A program made the position numbers and the translations under genes. Shown in pieces: positions 54,645 through 63,502 of a stretch of 64,000 bases of DNA (positions are counted from its first letter, which is position 1; each line of letters opens with the position of its first letter). The notes beneath the pieces are model-generated. The model saw only the letters and a list, made by a program, of their open reading frames with translations. It had not been told where the DNA came from and made no database searches. Source of the DNA: Puniceibacterium confluentis (lineage in GTDB: Bacteria > Pseudomonadota > Alphaproteobacteria > Rhodobacterales > Rhodobacteraceae); contig NZ_VOJI01000005.1 in assembly GCF_007923445.1 (NCBI RefSeq), positions 124,001 to 188,000 on the forward strand, read 5' to 3'.

Positions 54645-57074
54645 TCAGAACGGCACATCATCCGCGGCACAGATGAAGCGGGCGACGACCTTCTTGGTCC
54701 CCGACTTCTCGAAGGCGATCTCGAGCTTGTCGCCCTCGATCCCGACGATGGCGCCGTAGCCGAATTTCTGGTGGAACACCCGCTCGCCCATCACATAGGA
54801 CGACACCGCATTCAGGTCGATCACCGTGTTGCGGCTTTCCCTGGGCTGGCTCACCGGGCGCTGCGCCGCGCGCTCCTGCAACCGTTTCCAGCCCGGCGAG
54901 TTGTAGACGTTTGCCTCCATCGCCCGCTTCTCGACGCCTGACGACGGGCTGCCCATGCCCGCCGCGCCGTAGCCGCCGCCGTATAGTCCCGGCGGGGTCA
55001 GCACATCCACATGTTCCTCGGGCAACTCGTCGATAAACCGCGACGGCAGCGCCGACTGCCACTGGCCATAGACGCGGCGATTGGCGGCAAAGGAGATCGT
55101 GCACAGCTGTTCGGCGCGGGTGATGCCGACATAGGCCAGCCGCCGCTCCTCTTCCAACCCCTTGACGCCGCTTTCATCCATCGAGCGCTGCGACGGAAAC
55201 AGCCCGTCCTCCCAGCCGGGCAGGAACACTGCCGGAAACTCCAGCCCCTTGGCGGCGTGCAGCGTCATGATCGAAATCTTTTCCCCGGCATCGTCGGTCG
55301 AATTGTCCATGATCAGGCTGACGTGTTCCAGAAACCCCTGAAGGTTCTCAAAGCCTTCCAGCGCCTTGACCAGTTCCTTGAGGTTTTCCAGCCGCCCCGG
55401 CGCCTCGGGGGTCTTGTCGTTTTGCCACATGCCGGTGTAGCCGCTTTCGTCCAGTATGATCTCGGCCAGTTCCATATGGCTGATTTCGGGCGGACCGTAT
55501 TCGTATTGCGGCCCCTCGGCGCCATCGTCGAGCACATCGTCCTCGCCCAGCCCCACCGCCCGCAGCGGTCCGCGCAGCTTGCCGTGCCAGCGCGCCAGCC
55601 CGTCGACCAGCTTGCGCAGTTCTGTGCCGCCCTTGCCCTTGATCAGCCCCTGATCCACGGCCAGACGTGCGCCCTCGACCAGAGAGACGCCTGCCGCGCG
55701 GGCCGCCACCTGAATGGTCTGCTGCGCCTTGTCGCCCAATCCGCGCTTGGGCGTGTTCACCACCCGCTCGAATGCCAGATCGTCGTCGGGCGACACCACC
55801 AGCCGAAAATAGGCCATGGCGTCGCGGATCTCCAACCGTTCATAGAACCGCGGCCCGCCGATCACCCGGTAGGGCAGTCCGATGGTCAGGAACCGGTCCT
55901 CGAAGGCGCGCATCTGATGGCTGGCCCGCACCAGGATCGCCATCTCGTCCAGCGACATGCCGCGCATCCCGCGGGTGCCGGATTGCATCGATTCGACCTC
56001 TTCGCCGATCCAGCGCGCCTCTTCCTCGCCGTCCCAGTGACCGATCAGCCGGACTTTCTCGCCGTCCGGCACCTCGGTCCACAGTTCCTTGCCAAGGCGG
56101 CCCTTGTTGCCGCGGATCACGCCGCCGGCCGCCTTGAGGATATGCGGGGTCGAGCGGTAATTCTGCTCGAGCCGGACCACATGGGCACCGGGAAAATCCT
56201 TTTCGAACCGCAGGATGTTGCCGACCTCTGCCCCGCGCCAGCCATAGATCGACTGGTCGTCGTCGCCAACGCAGCAGATGTTCTTGTGCGACGCCGCCAG
56301 CAACCGCAGCCAGAGATACTGCGCCACGTTGGTGTCCTGGTATTCGTCCACCAGAATGTAGCGGAACCAGCGCTGGTACTGTTCCAGCACATCGCCGTGC
56401 TGCTGAAAGATCACCACCACATGCAGCAGCAGATCGCCGAAATCGACCGCGTTGAGTTCACGCAGCCGCGCCTGATAGGCGGCATAGAGCTTCGGACCCT
56501 TGTCGTTGTACGCCCCGGCATCCGCGGCGGGCACCTTGTCGGGTGTCAACGCGCGGTTCTTCCAGCCGTCGATGATGTTGGCCAGCATCCGCGCCGGCCA
56601 GCGCTTGTCGTCGATGCCCTCGGCCGCGACCAGCTGCTTGAGCAGGCGGATCTGGTCGTCAGTGTCCAGAATGGTGAAATTCGACTTCAGCCCAACCAGT
56701 TCCGCATGCCGCCGCAACAGCTTGACGCAGATCGAATGGAACGTGCCCAGCCAGGGCATGCCCTCGACGGTTTCCCCCAGCAGCCGGCCGACGCGGGTCT
56801 TCATCTCGCGCGCCGCCTTGTTGGTGAAGGTCACGGCGAGAATCTCGTTCGGGCGGGCCCGCCCGGTGTTGAGCAGATGCACGATGCGCGCGGTCAGCGC
56901 CTTGGTCTTGCCCGTCCCGGCACCGGCCAGCATCAGAACCGGGCCGTCCAGCGTTTCAACCGCCTGCCGCTGCGCCGGGTTCAGTTCGTCCAGATAGGGG
57001 GCCGGCCGGGCGGCCATGGCGCGCGCGGACAGCGATGCGCCTTCGAAGGCGTCCATTTCATCGAAACTGCTCAT
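54645..57074 (-). CDS. uvrD: UvrD/PcrA family ATP-dependent DNA helicase
   Basis: Superfamily 1A 3'-5' DNA helicase acting in excision and mismatch repair. The 809-aa protein has motif I AGAGTGKTKAL near residue 52, Ia TFTNKAAREM, II VDEYQDTN, III VGDDDQSIYGWRGA, IV RLEQNYRST, V MTLHAAKGLEFP and VI ERRLAYVGITRAE. A C-terminal basic stretch and the conserved FGYGAIVGIEGDKLEI Tudor-like region follow. I cannot separate UvrD from PcrA by sequence alone; the Gram-negative context favours UvrD. Confidence 0.95.
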   Translation of the reverse strand: MSSFDEMDAFEGASLSARAMAARPAPYLDELNPAQRQAVETLDGPVLMLAGAGTGKTKALTARIVHLLNTGRARPNEILAVTFTNKAAREMKTRVGRLLGETVEGMPWLGTFHSICVKLLRRHAELVGLKSNFTILDTDDQIRLLKQLVAAEGIDDKRWPARMLANIIDGWKNRALTPDKVPAADAGAYNDKGPKLYAAYQARLRELNAVDFGDLLLHVVVIFQQHGDVLEQYQRWFRYILVDEYQDTNVAQYLWLRLLAASHKNICCVGDDDQSIYGWRGAEVGNILRFEKDFPGAHVVRLEQNYRSTPHILKAAGGVIRGNKGRLGKELWTEVPDGEKVRLIGHWDGEEEARWIGEEVESMQSGTRGMRGMSLDEMAILVRASHQMRAFEDRFLTIGLPYRVIGGPRFYERLEIRDAMAYFRLVVSPDDDLAFERVVNTPKRGLGDKAQQTIQVAARAAGVSLVEGARLAVDQGLIKGKGGTELRKLVDGLARWHGKLRGPLRAVGLGEDDVLDDGAEGPQYEYGPPEISHMELAEIILDESGYTGMWQNDKTPEAPGRLENLKELVKALEGFENLQGFLEHVSLIMDNSTDDAGEKISIMTLHAAKGLEFPAVFLPGWEDGLFPSQRSMDESGVKGLEEERRLAYVGITRAEQLCTISFAANRRVYGQWQSALPSRFIDELPEEHVDVLTPPGLYGGGYGAAGMGSPSSGVEKRAMEANVYNSPGWKRLQERAAQRPVSQPRESRNTVIDLNAVSSYVMGERVFHQKFGYGAIVGIEGDKLEIAFEKSGTKKVVARFICAADDVPF

Positions 57075-57275
57075 CTGCCCAAGATAGCGCGGCCTGCGGC
57101 CGAGATAAAGGGATGTTCAGGCAATGTTCCGCACACGTTCACAGAAATCCACCCCGAGACGACGTCGGCAGAGTGTGCCGCGGCCTGCCGGGCGGACCCG
57201 TGCCCGCGCGCCACGGTCGCAGAAACCCGTGTCCGCTGTCTGGACATTCCGGAATCCACACATCCATATGCCGCC

Positions 57276-58412
57276 ATGGATCGCAATGCCCGATACCCCG
57301 CCATCGCCGACCTGCGCGCCCGCGCGCGACGGCGCATCCCGCATTTCGTCTGGGAATACCTCGACAGTGCCACCGGATCAGAGGCGACGCTGCGACGCAA
57401 CCGCGCGGCTCTGGACCGGCTGACCTTCCTGCCCAGCATCCTGCACGGCGAGATCGTTTCGGACCTCACCACCACCCTTCTGGGCGACTCTCACCCGCTG
57501 CCCGTGGGCATCGCGCCGCTGGGCATGTCCGGGCTGATCTGGCCCGACGCCGAGCGTCTGCTGGCGACTGCCGCTGCCCGGGCTGGCATCCCCTATGGCC
57601 TGTCGACCGTCGCCACGCAGACGCCCGAAGTCATCGGGCCGCTGACGGGTGGCCGGGGCTGGTTCCAGCTATATCCGCCGCGCGATCCGGAGATTCGCGC
57701 CGACATGCTGCGCCGTGCCGCCGGGTCGGGGTTTTCGACCCTGATCCTGACCGTCGACGTGCCCGTCGCCTCGCGTCGGGAACGCCAGTTGCGCTCGGGG
57801 CTGACGCAGCCGCCCCGCCTGACCCCGCGCCTGCTGGCGCAGGTCGCACAACGGCCGGCCTGGGCGCTTGGCACCGCCCGGTTGGGAATGCCGCACATGC
57901 GCACGCTGGATGCCTACTCCAGCGACACCGGGTCCAAGGATTCGACTGCCCACGTCGGTTATCTGCTGCGCACCTCGCCGGACTGGGACTATCTTGACTG
58001 GCTGCGCGCACACTGGGCGGGCAAGCTGGTGGTCAAGGGGGTTCTGAACGCCGACGACGCGCCGCGGCTGGAACAGGCCGGCGTCGATGCCATCTGGGTG
58101 TCAAATCACGCCGGTCGCCAGTTCGACGCCGCCCCCGCCAGCATCGAGGTTCTGCCGGCCATCCGCGCCGCAACCGGCCTGCCGCTGATTTTTGACAGCG
58201 GCGTCGAGGGCGGGCTGGACATCCTGCGGGCCATCGCGCAGGGCGCGGATTTTGTCATGCTCGGACGGCCATTCCACTATGCGCTTGCGGCACTTGGCGC
58301 CGACGGTCCGGCCCATCTTATCGACATCCTGAGCCGCGATATGGCGGCCAATCTGGGCCAGCTCGGGGTCGTGCGTCCGACGGATCTGCGTGGCCGCGCG
58401 ACACGGCATTAG
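57276..58412 (+). CDS. FMN-dependent 2-hydroxyacid dehydrogenase/oxidase
   Basis: TIM-barrel flavoenzyme of the L-lactate dehydrogenase (LldD)/glycolate oxidase/mandelate dehydrogenase family. The 378-aa protein shows the N-terminal RIPHFVWEYLDSATGSE, APLGMSGLIWPDAE, GWFQLYPPRD, TVDVPVASRRERQLRSG, VKGVLNADDA, the catalytic His in WVSNHAGRQFD, and the FMN-phosphate site DSGVEGGLD with LGRPFHYALAA. The ATG at 57276 lacks a strong ribosome site; nearby alternatives are few. The substrate could be lactate, glycolate or mandelate. Confidence 0.88.
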   Translation: MDRNARYPAIADLRARARRRIPHFVWEYLDSATGSEATLRRNRAALDRLTFLPSILHGEIVSDLTTTLLGDSHPLPVGIAPLGMSGLIWPDAERLLATAAARAGIPYGLSTVATQTPEVIGPLTGGRGWFQLYPPRDPEIRADMLRRAAGSGFSTLILTVDVPVASRRERQLRSGLTQPPRLTPRLLAQVAQRPAWALGTARLGMPHMRTLDAYSSDTGSKDSTAHVGYLLRTSPDWDYLDWLRAHWAGKLVVKGVLNADDAPRLEQAGVDAIWVSNHAGRQFDAAPASIEVLPAIRAATGLPLIFDSGVEGGLDILRAIAQGADFVMLGRPFHYALAALGADGPAHLIDILSRDMAANLGQLGVVRPTDLRGRATRH

Positions 58413-58490
58413 ACATGGTGCTGCAAATACAGGCATCCGATCGGACACTCCCGACCTACCCGTTCCGGCCAGTTGTGAACCCCAGACTTC

Positions 58491-58503
58491 TTACGTAACG
58501 TTA
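58491..58503. promoter_or_regulatory. Candidate operator upstream of pyc
   Basis: Two overlapping eight-base palindromes, TTACGTAA (58491-58498) and TAACGTTA (58496-58503), about 30 bases before the pyc ATG. A central CG flanked by a symmetric half-site is typical of LacI-family operators, which control pyruvate carboxylase in some alphaproteobacteria. No regulator gene is nearby. Confidence 0.3.
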
Positions 58504-58534
58504 TGCGAATCCTCATTCCCAGGAAGACCACTCC

Positions 58535-61500
58535 ATGCCCGACTTCAAAAAGATCCTCATCGCTAACCGTGGCGAGATTGCCATCCGCATCATGCGTGCT
58601 GCCAATGAAATGGGCAAAAAGACCGTCGCGGTCTTTGCCGAAGAGGACAAGTTGGGCCTGCACCGCTTCAAGGCGGACGAAGCCTATCGCATCGGGGCCG
58701 GTCTGGGGCCGGTCGCAGCCTACCTGAGCATTCCCGAGATCATCCGCGTCGCCAAGGCTTCGGGCGCCGACGCCATCCACCCGGGCTATGGCCTGCTGTC
58801 GGAAAACCCCGATTTTGTCGATGCCTGCGACGCGGCCGGGATCACCTTTATCGGCCCCAAGGCCAAGACCATGCGCCAGCTGGGCGACAAGGCCAGCGCG
58901 CGGCGTGTCGCGATCGAGGCCGGCGTGCCGGTCATTCCCGCCACCGAGGTGCTGGGCGATGACATGGACCTGATCCGGAAACAGGCGGCCGAGGTCGGCT
59001 ATCCGCTGATGCTCAAGGCCTCGTGGGGCGGCGGCGGTCGCGGCATGCGTCCAATCATGGGCGAGAAGGAACTGGAAGAGAAGGTCAAGGAAGGCCGGCG
59101 CGAAGCCGCCGCGGCCTTTGGCAATGACGAAGGTTATCTCGAGAAGATGATCATGCGTGCCCGTCACGTCGAGGTGCAGATCCTCGGCGACAGCCACGGT
59201 CACATCTATCACCTGTACGAACGTGACTGTTCCGTGCAGCGCCGCAACCAGAAGGTGGTCGAACGCGCGCCCGCCCCGTATCTGAGCGAAGCGCAGCGCG
59301 AGGAAATCTGCGAGCTCGGCCGCAAGATCTGTGCCCATGTGAACTATGAATGCGCCGGCACCGTCGAATTCCTGATGGATATGGACACCGGCAAGTTCTA
59401 CTTCATCGAAGTGAACCCCCGGGTCCAGGTCGAACACACGGTGACGGAAGAAGTGACCGGTATCGACATCGTCCAGGCGCAGATCATGATTGCCGAAGGC
59501 AAGTCGCTGTCCGAGGCCACCGGCAAGGCCAGCCAGTATGACATCCGCCTGACCGGCCACGCGTTGCAGACCCGGATCACCACCGAGGATCCGCAGAACA
59601 ACTTCATTCCCGACTATGGCCGTCTGACCGCCTACCGCTCGGCCACCGGCATGGGCATCCGCCTGGACGGCGGCACCGCCTACGCAGGCGGCGTCATCAC
59701 CCGCTATTACGATTCGCTGCTGGTCAAGATCACCGCCAGCGCCCAGACCCCGGAAAAGGCCATCGCCCGGATGGACCGCGCCCTGCGCGAATTCCGCATC
59801 CGCGGGGTCAGCACCAACATCGCCTTTGTCGAGAACCTGCTCAAGCATCCGACGTTCCTGAACAACCAGTACCACACCAAGTTCATCGACGAGACGCCCG
59901 AGCTGTTCCACTTCAAGAAACGCCGGGACCGCGGCACCAAGGTGCTGACCTACATCGCCGACATCACCGTGAACGGCCACCCCGAGGTTGCGGGCCGTGC
60001 CAGGCCGCATCCCGATCTGAAACCCGCGCGCGCGCCGGATCTGCGCGCCGAGTCCCCCGCCCATGGCACCCGCAACCTGCTGGATGAAAAGGGCCCCCAG
60101 GCCGTGGCCGACTGGATGGCGGCGCAGAAACAGCTGCTGATCACCGACACGACCATGCGCGACGGTCACCAGTCGCTGCTCGCCACCCGCATGCGCTCGA
60201 TCGACATGATCAAGGTGGCGCCGGCCTATGCCGCCAACCTGCCGGGCCTGTTTTCGGTCGAATGCTGGGGCGGCGCGACCTTTGACGTGGCCTACCGGTT
60301 CCTGCAGGAATGCCCCTGGCAGCGCCTGCGCGACATCCGCAACGCAATGCCGAACATCATGACCCAGATGCTGCTGCGCGGCTCCAACGGCGTCGGGTAC
60401 ACCAATTACCCCGACAACGTCGTGCAGGCATTTGTCGCCCGCGCCGCCCTGTCCGGTGTCGATGTCTTCCGGGTCTTTGACTCGCTCAACTGGGTCGAAA
60501 ACATGCGCGTCGCAATGGATGCGGTGCTGGAATCCGGCAAGGTGCTCGAAGGGTCGATCTGCTATACCGGCGACATCCTCGACCCCGACCGCGCCAAGTA
60601 TTCGCTGAAATATTATGTCGAGATGGGCAAGGAACTGAAGGCCGCAGGCTCTCATATCCTGGGTCTCAAGGACATGGCCGGCCTGCTGAAACCTTCGGCC
60701 GCCGGTCCGCTGGTCAAGGCGCTGAAGGAAGAGGTCGGCCTGCCGATCCACTTCCACACCCACGACACCAGCGGCGCGGCCATCGGCTCGATCATGGCGG
60801 CGGCGGCCGCCGGTGTCGACGCGGTCGATGCCGCGATGGATGCGCTCTCGGGCAACACCTCGCAGCCGACGCTTGGTTCCGTCGTCGAGGCGCTGCGCTT
60901 TACCGAGCGTGACACCGGGCTCGACATGTCGGTGATCCGCGAAATATCGAACTACTGGGAAGCGGTGCGCGGCCAGTATGCCGCGTTCGAATCCTCGCTG
61001 CAGGCCCCCGCCTCCGAGGTCTACCTGCACGAGATGCCGGGCGGCCAGTTCACCAACCTCAAGGCGCAGGCGCGCTCGCTGGGTCTGGAAGAGCGCTGGC
61101 ACGAGGTCGCCCAGACCTATGCCGACGTCAACCAGATGTTCGGGGACATCGTCAAGGTGACGCCCTCGTCCAAGGTGGTCGGTGACATGGCGCTGATGAT
61201 GGTCAGCCAGGGCCTGACGCGGGCTCAGGTCGAAGACCCCAAGAGCGACGTCAGCTTCCCGGATTCGGTGATCGACATGATGCGCGGCAATCTCGGCCAA
61301 CCCCCGGGCGGCTTTCCCAAGGGAATCGTCAAGAAGGTGCTGAAAGGTGAAAAGCCCAACACCGAACGGCCCGGCAAAAGCGTGCCCCCCGCCGACATCG
61401 AACAGACCCGCGCCGAAGTCATCAAGGAGATGGAAGGCAAGGAGGTCGATGACGAGGATCTGATGGGCTACATGATGTACCCCAAGGTGTTCCTGGACTA

Positions 61501-61978
61501 CATGGGCCGTCACCGCATCTACGGCCCGGTCCGGGTGCTGCCGACGCGGACCTTCTTTTATGGCATGGAGCCGGGCGAGGAGATCACCGCCGAAATCGAC
61601 CCCGGCAAGATCATGGAAATCCGCCTGCAGGCCATCGGCGAGACCCAGGAGGACGGCGAGGCACGGGTGTTCTTTGAACTCAACGGCCAGCCGCGCACCA
61701 TCCGCGTGCCCAACCGCAAGGCCAAGGCGTCGTCGACCGCGCGCCCCAAGGCCGAACCCGGCCACCCCAACCATATCGGTGCGCCGATGCCGGGTGTGGT
61801 GGCCACTGTCGCCGCGCAGGTCGGCAAAAAGGTCAAGGAGGGCGATCTTCTGCTGACGATCGAAGCGATGAAGATGGAAACCGGCCTGCACGCCGAACGC
61901 AACGCCACGATCAAGGCGGTGCATGTACAGGCAGGCGGCCAGATCGACGCAAAGGACCTGCTGATCGAACTGGAGTGA
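58535..61978 (+). CDS. pyc: Pyruvate carboxylase
   Basis: Biotin enzyme that makes oxaloacetate from pyruvate and bicarbonate, feeding the TCA cycle. The 1147-aa single chain contains an N-terminal biotin carboxylase domain (ANRGEIAIRIMRA, ATP-grasp GGGGRGMR near residue 165, EVNPRVQVEHTVTEE), a carboxyltransferase domain (DTTMRDGHQSLLATRMRS near residue 540, HFHTHDTSG), and a C-terminal biotinyl domain with EAMKMET, biotin Lys near residue 1113. The length is normal. A long minus-strand open frame across it is a shadow. The ATG follows AGGAAG. Confidence 0.98.
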   Translation: MPDFKKILIANRGEIAIRIMRAANEMGKKTVAVFAEEDKLGLHRFKADEAYRIGAGLGPVAAYLSIPEIIRVAKASGADAIHPGYGLLSENPDFVDACDAAGITFIGPKAKTMRQLGDKASARRVAIEAGVPVIPATEVLGDDMDLIRKQAAEVGYPLMLKASWGGGGRGMRPIMGEKELEEKVKEGRREAAAAFGNDEGYLEKMIMRARHVEVQILGDSHGHIYHLYERDCSVQRRNQKVVERAPAPYLSEAQREEICELGRKICAHVNYECAGTVEFLMDMDTGKFYFIEVNPRVQVEHTVTEEVTGIDIVQAQIMIAEGKSLSEATGKASQYDIRLTGHALQTRITTEDPQNNFIPDYGRLTAYRSATGMGIRLDGGTAYAGGVITRYYDSLLVKITASAQTPEKAIARMDRALREFRIRGVSTNIAFVENLLKHPTFLNNQYHTKFIDETPELFHFKKRRDRGTKVLTYIADITVNGHPEVAGRARPHPDLKPARAPDLRAESPAHGTRNLLDEKGPQAVADWMAAQKQLLITDTTMRDGHQSLLATRMRSIDMIKVAPAYAANLPGLFSVECWGGATFDVAYRFLQECPWQRLRDIRNAMPNIMTQMLLRGSNGVGYTNYPDNVVQAFVARAALSGVDVFRVFDSLNWVENMRVAMDAVLESGKVLEGSICYTGDILDPDRAKYSLKYYVEMGKELKAAGSHILGLKDMAGLLKPSAAGPLVKALKEEVGLPIHFHTHDTSGAAIGSIMAAAAAGVDAVDAAMDALSGNTSQPTLGSVVEALRFTERDTGLDMSVIREISNYWEAVRGQYAAFESSLQAPASEVYLHEMPGGQFTNLKAQARSLGLEERWHEVAQTYADVNQMFGDIVKVTPSSKVVGDMALMMVSQGLTRAQVEDPKSDVSFPDSVIDMMRGNLGQPPGGFPKGIVKKVLKGEKPNTERPGKSVPPADIEQTRAEVIKEMEGKEVDDEDLMGYMMYPKVFLDYMGRHRIYGPVRVLPTRTFFYGMEPGEEITAEIDPGKIMEIRLQAIGETQEDGEARVFFELNGQPRTIRVPNRKAKASSTARPKAEPGHPNHIGAPMPGVVATVAAQVGKKVKEGDLLLTIEAMKMETGLHAERNATIKAVHVQAGGQIDAKDLLIELE

Positions 61979-61993
61979 GACCGGACGGCCGTG

Positions 61994-62025
61994 AACCGGG
62001 CCGGGATGTGAGTCCCGGCCCGGTT
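61994..62025 (+). terminator. Hairpin terminator after pyc
   Basis: Perfect 13-bp stem (61994-62006 with 62013-62025) with a six-base loop, starting 16 bases past the pyc stop. It lacks a strong T-run but is the most stable hairpin here. Confidence 0.7.
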
Positions 62026-62169
62026 CCGGCCCGGACGCACCATGGCAGCATGGCGCAAGTCTGCCGGAACGGTGCCCGGCTTCGGGGCGCGAAGAATTCC
62101 CCGGCAAGAGCCAATTTTCCTCTTGCAGCCCGCCGCACATGGCACTAAATCCAGCCCACCCATCGGTAA

Positions 62170-62244
62170 GCGGGCGTAGCTCAGGGGTAGAGCATAACCT
62201 TGCCAAGGTTAGGGTCGGGCGTTCGAATCGCCTCGCCCGCTCCA
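62170..62244 (+). tRNA. tRNA-Gly (GCC), copy 1
   Basis: 75-nt cloverleaf with acceptor GCGGGCG/CGCCCGC, D stem GCTC/GAGC, anticodon stem TAACC/GGTTA with loop TTGCCAA (anticodon GCC), T arm GGGCG-TTCGAAT-CGCCT, discriminator T and encoded CCA. Confidence 0.97.
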
Positions 62245-62267
62245 ATGGGACGGTAAACGACTGAAGC

Positions 62268-62342
62268 GCGGGCGTAGCTCAGGGGTAGAGCATAACCTTG
62301 CCAAGGTTAGGGTCGGGCGTTCGAATCGCCTCGCCCGCTCCA
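62268..62342 (+). tRNA. tRNA-Gly (GCC), copy 2
   Basis: Identical to copy 1, separated from it by 23 bases, so the two are a tandem duplication and are probably cotranscribed. Confidence 0.97.
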
Positions 62343-62357
62343 GTCGGACCAGCATTC

Positions 62358-62388
62358 AAGGCCGCCCTTCGGGGCGGCCTTTGCTTTT
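62358..62388 (+). terminator. Intrinsic terminator after the tRNA-Gly pair
   Basis: Perfect 10-bp stem (62358-62367 with 62372-62381) closed by a TTCG tetraloop and followed by TTGCTTTT. It ends 15 bases past the second tRNA plus a tail. Confidence 0.9.
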
Positions 62389-62526
62389 GCGGGCCGCGCG
62401 GAAAACCACCCTTGCCCGAGGGCGCGCCGACCGCTAGAACGAAGACGGAACACGCACGGATCGGCCATTCGCGGGTTGCGCACGGCGCGCACAACGGGTT
62501 GTATCTGCAAAAAGAGGGCCGGCAAG

Positions 62527-63486
62527 ATGCTGACATCAGTGGAACTTTGCGCCGGCGCCGGCGGCCAGGCTCTTGGCCTGGAAAAGGCGGGATTCGATCA
62601 CACCGCTCTGGTCGAGATCGACCACCATTGCTGCAACACCCTGCGCCACAACCGCCCGGCCTGGAACGTGCTGGAACAGGACATGCGCCTGTTCAAGGAT
62701 CAGGCCGCTGCCTACAAGGGGCTTGACCTGCTGGCCGGCGGCCTGCCCTGTCCGCCGTTTTCGGTCGCAGGCAAGCAACTGGGCGAAAAGGACGAGCGCA
62801 ACCTGTTCAACGATGCCATCGACATCATCGACGTTGCCCGCCCGCGCGCGGTGATGATCGAGAATGTGCGCGGCTTTCTGGACGCCGTGTTTCACGACTA
62901 CCGCGAAAAGCTCAAGGGCCAGCTCGACAAGCTTGGATACCGGGCCGACTGGCGCCTGCTCAACGCGTCGGACTATGGGGTGCCGCAGCTGCGCCCGCGG
63001 GTGGTGATCGTGGCGATCCAGAAATCCCGCGCCGATCTGTTCGAATGGCCCGATCCCAACCCGCACAACCCGCCGACTGTCGGCGAAACCCTGTGTGACC
63101 TGATGGCCGCCCGCGGCTGGCGCGGTGCCAGGGACTGGGCGGCCAGAGCCGACGAGATTGCCCCCACGATCGTGGGCGGATCCAAGAAGCACGGCGGTCC
63201 CGACCTGGGCCCCACCCGTGCCCGCGCCGCCTGGGCTACGCTGGGGGTCGAGGGGCGTACCATCGCACCCGAGGCGCCGGATCCGTTTCACGACGGCATG
63301 CCGCGCCTGACCGTGCCGATGGTCGCCCGGATTCAGGGCTTTCCCGACGACTGGCACTTTACCGGCGCCAAGACCAACGCCTACCGTCAGGTCGGCAACG
63401 CCTTTCCGCCGCCGGTGGCGCAGGCGGTGTCGGCCCAGATCGCGCGCACCCTGCGCAAGCGGATGCTGCGGACCGTGGGCGCCTGA
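62527..63486 (+). CDS. DNA (cytosine-5)-methyltransferase of a type II R-M system
   Basis: A 319-aa C5-cytosine methylase. Conserved motifs are present: I (ELCAGAGGQALGLEKAGF), IV with the catalytic Cys75 (GGLPCPPFSVAG), VI (IENVRGF), VIII (VPQLRPRVVIVAI), and IX-X (PRLTVPMVARIQGFP, QVGNAFPPPVA). The target-recognition region lies between about residues 205 and 265. The ATG at 62527 has GAGGG upstream; in-frame upstream codons reach into the terminator side. The NaeI-like endonuclease starts 16 bases after its stop, so it probably protects the same site. NaeI recognises GCCGGC; whether this pair does is not shown by the sequence. Confidence 0.93.
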   Translation: MLTSVELCAGAGGQALGLEKAGFDHTALVEIDHHCCNTLRHNRPAWNVLEQDMRLFKDQAAAYKGLDLLAGGLPCPPFSVAGKQLGEKDERNLFNDAIDIIDVARPRAVMIENVRGFLDAVFHDYREKLKGQLDKLGYRADWRLLNASDYGVPQLRPRVVIVAIQKSRADLFEWPDPNPHNPPTVGETLCDLMAARGWRGARDWAARADEIAPTIVGGSKKHGGPDLGPTRARAAWATLGVEGRTIAPEAPDPFHDGMPRLTVPMVARIQGFPDDWHFTGAKTNAYRQVGNAFPPPVAQAVSAQIARTLRKRMLRTVGA

Positions 63487-63502
63487 CCGCTCGGGTCGCC
63501 GC

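Noticed and set aside
55011-57275. Long plus-strand frame running into the hydroxyacid dehydrogenase gene.
   Set aside because: It is antisense to uvrD; the enzyme's conserved N-terminus begins at 57276.
58409-62245. Minus-strand open frame of 1278 codons.
   Set aside because: It is a shadow opposite pyruvate carboxylase caused by high GC in third positions; its composition is unlike any protein family.
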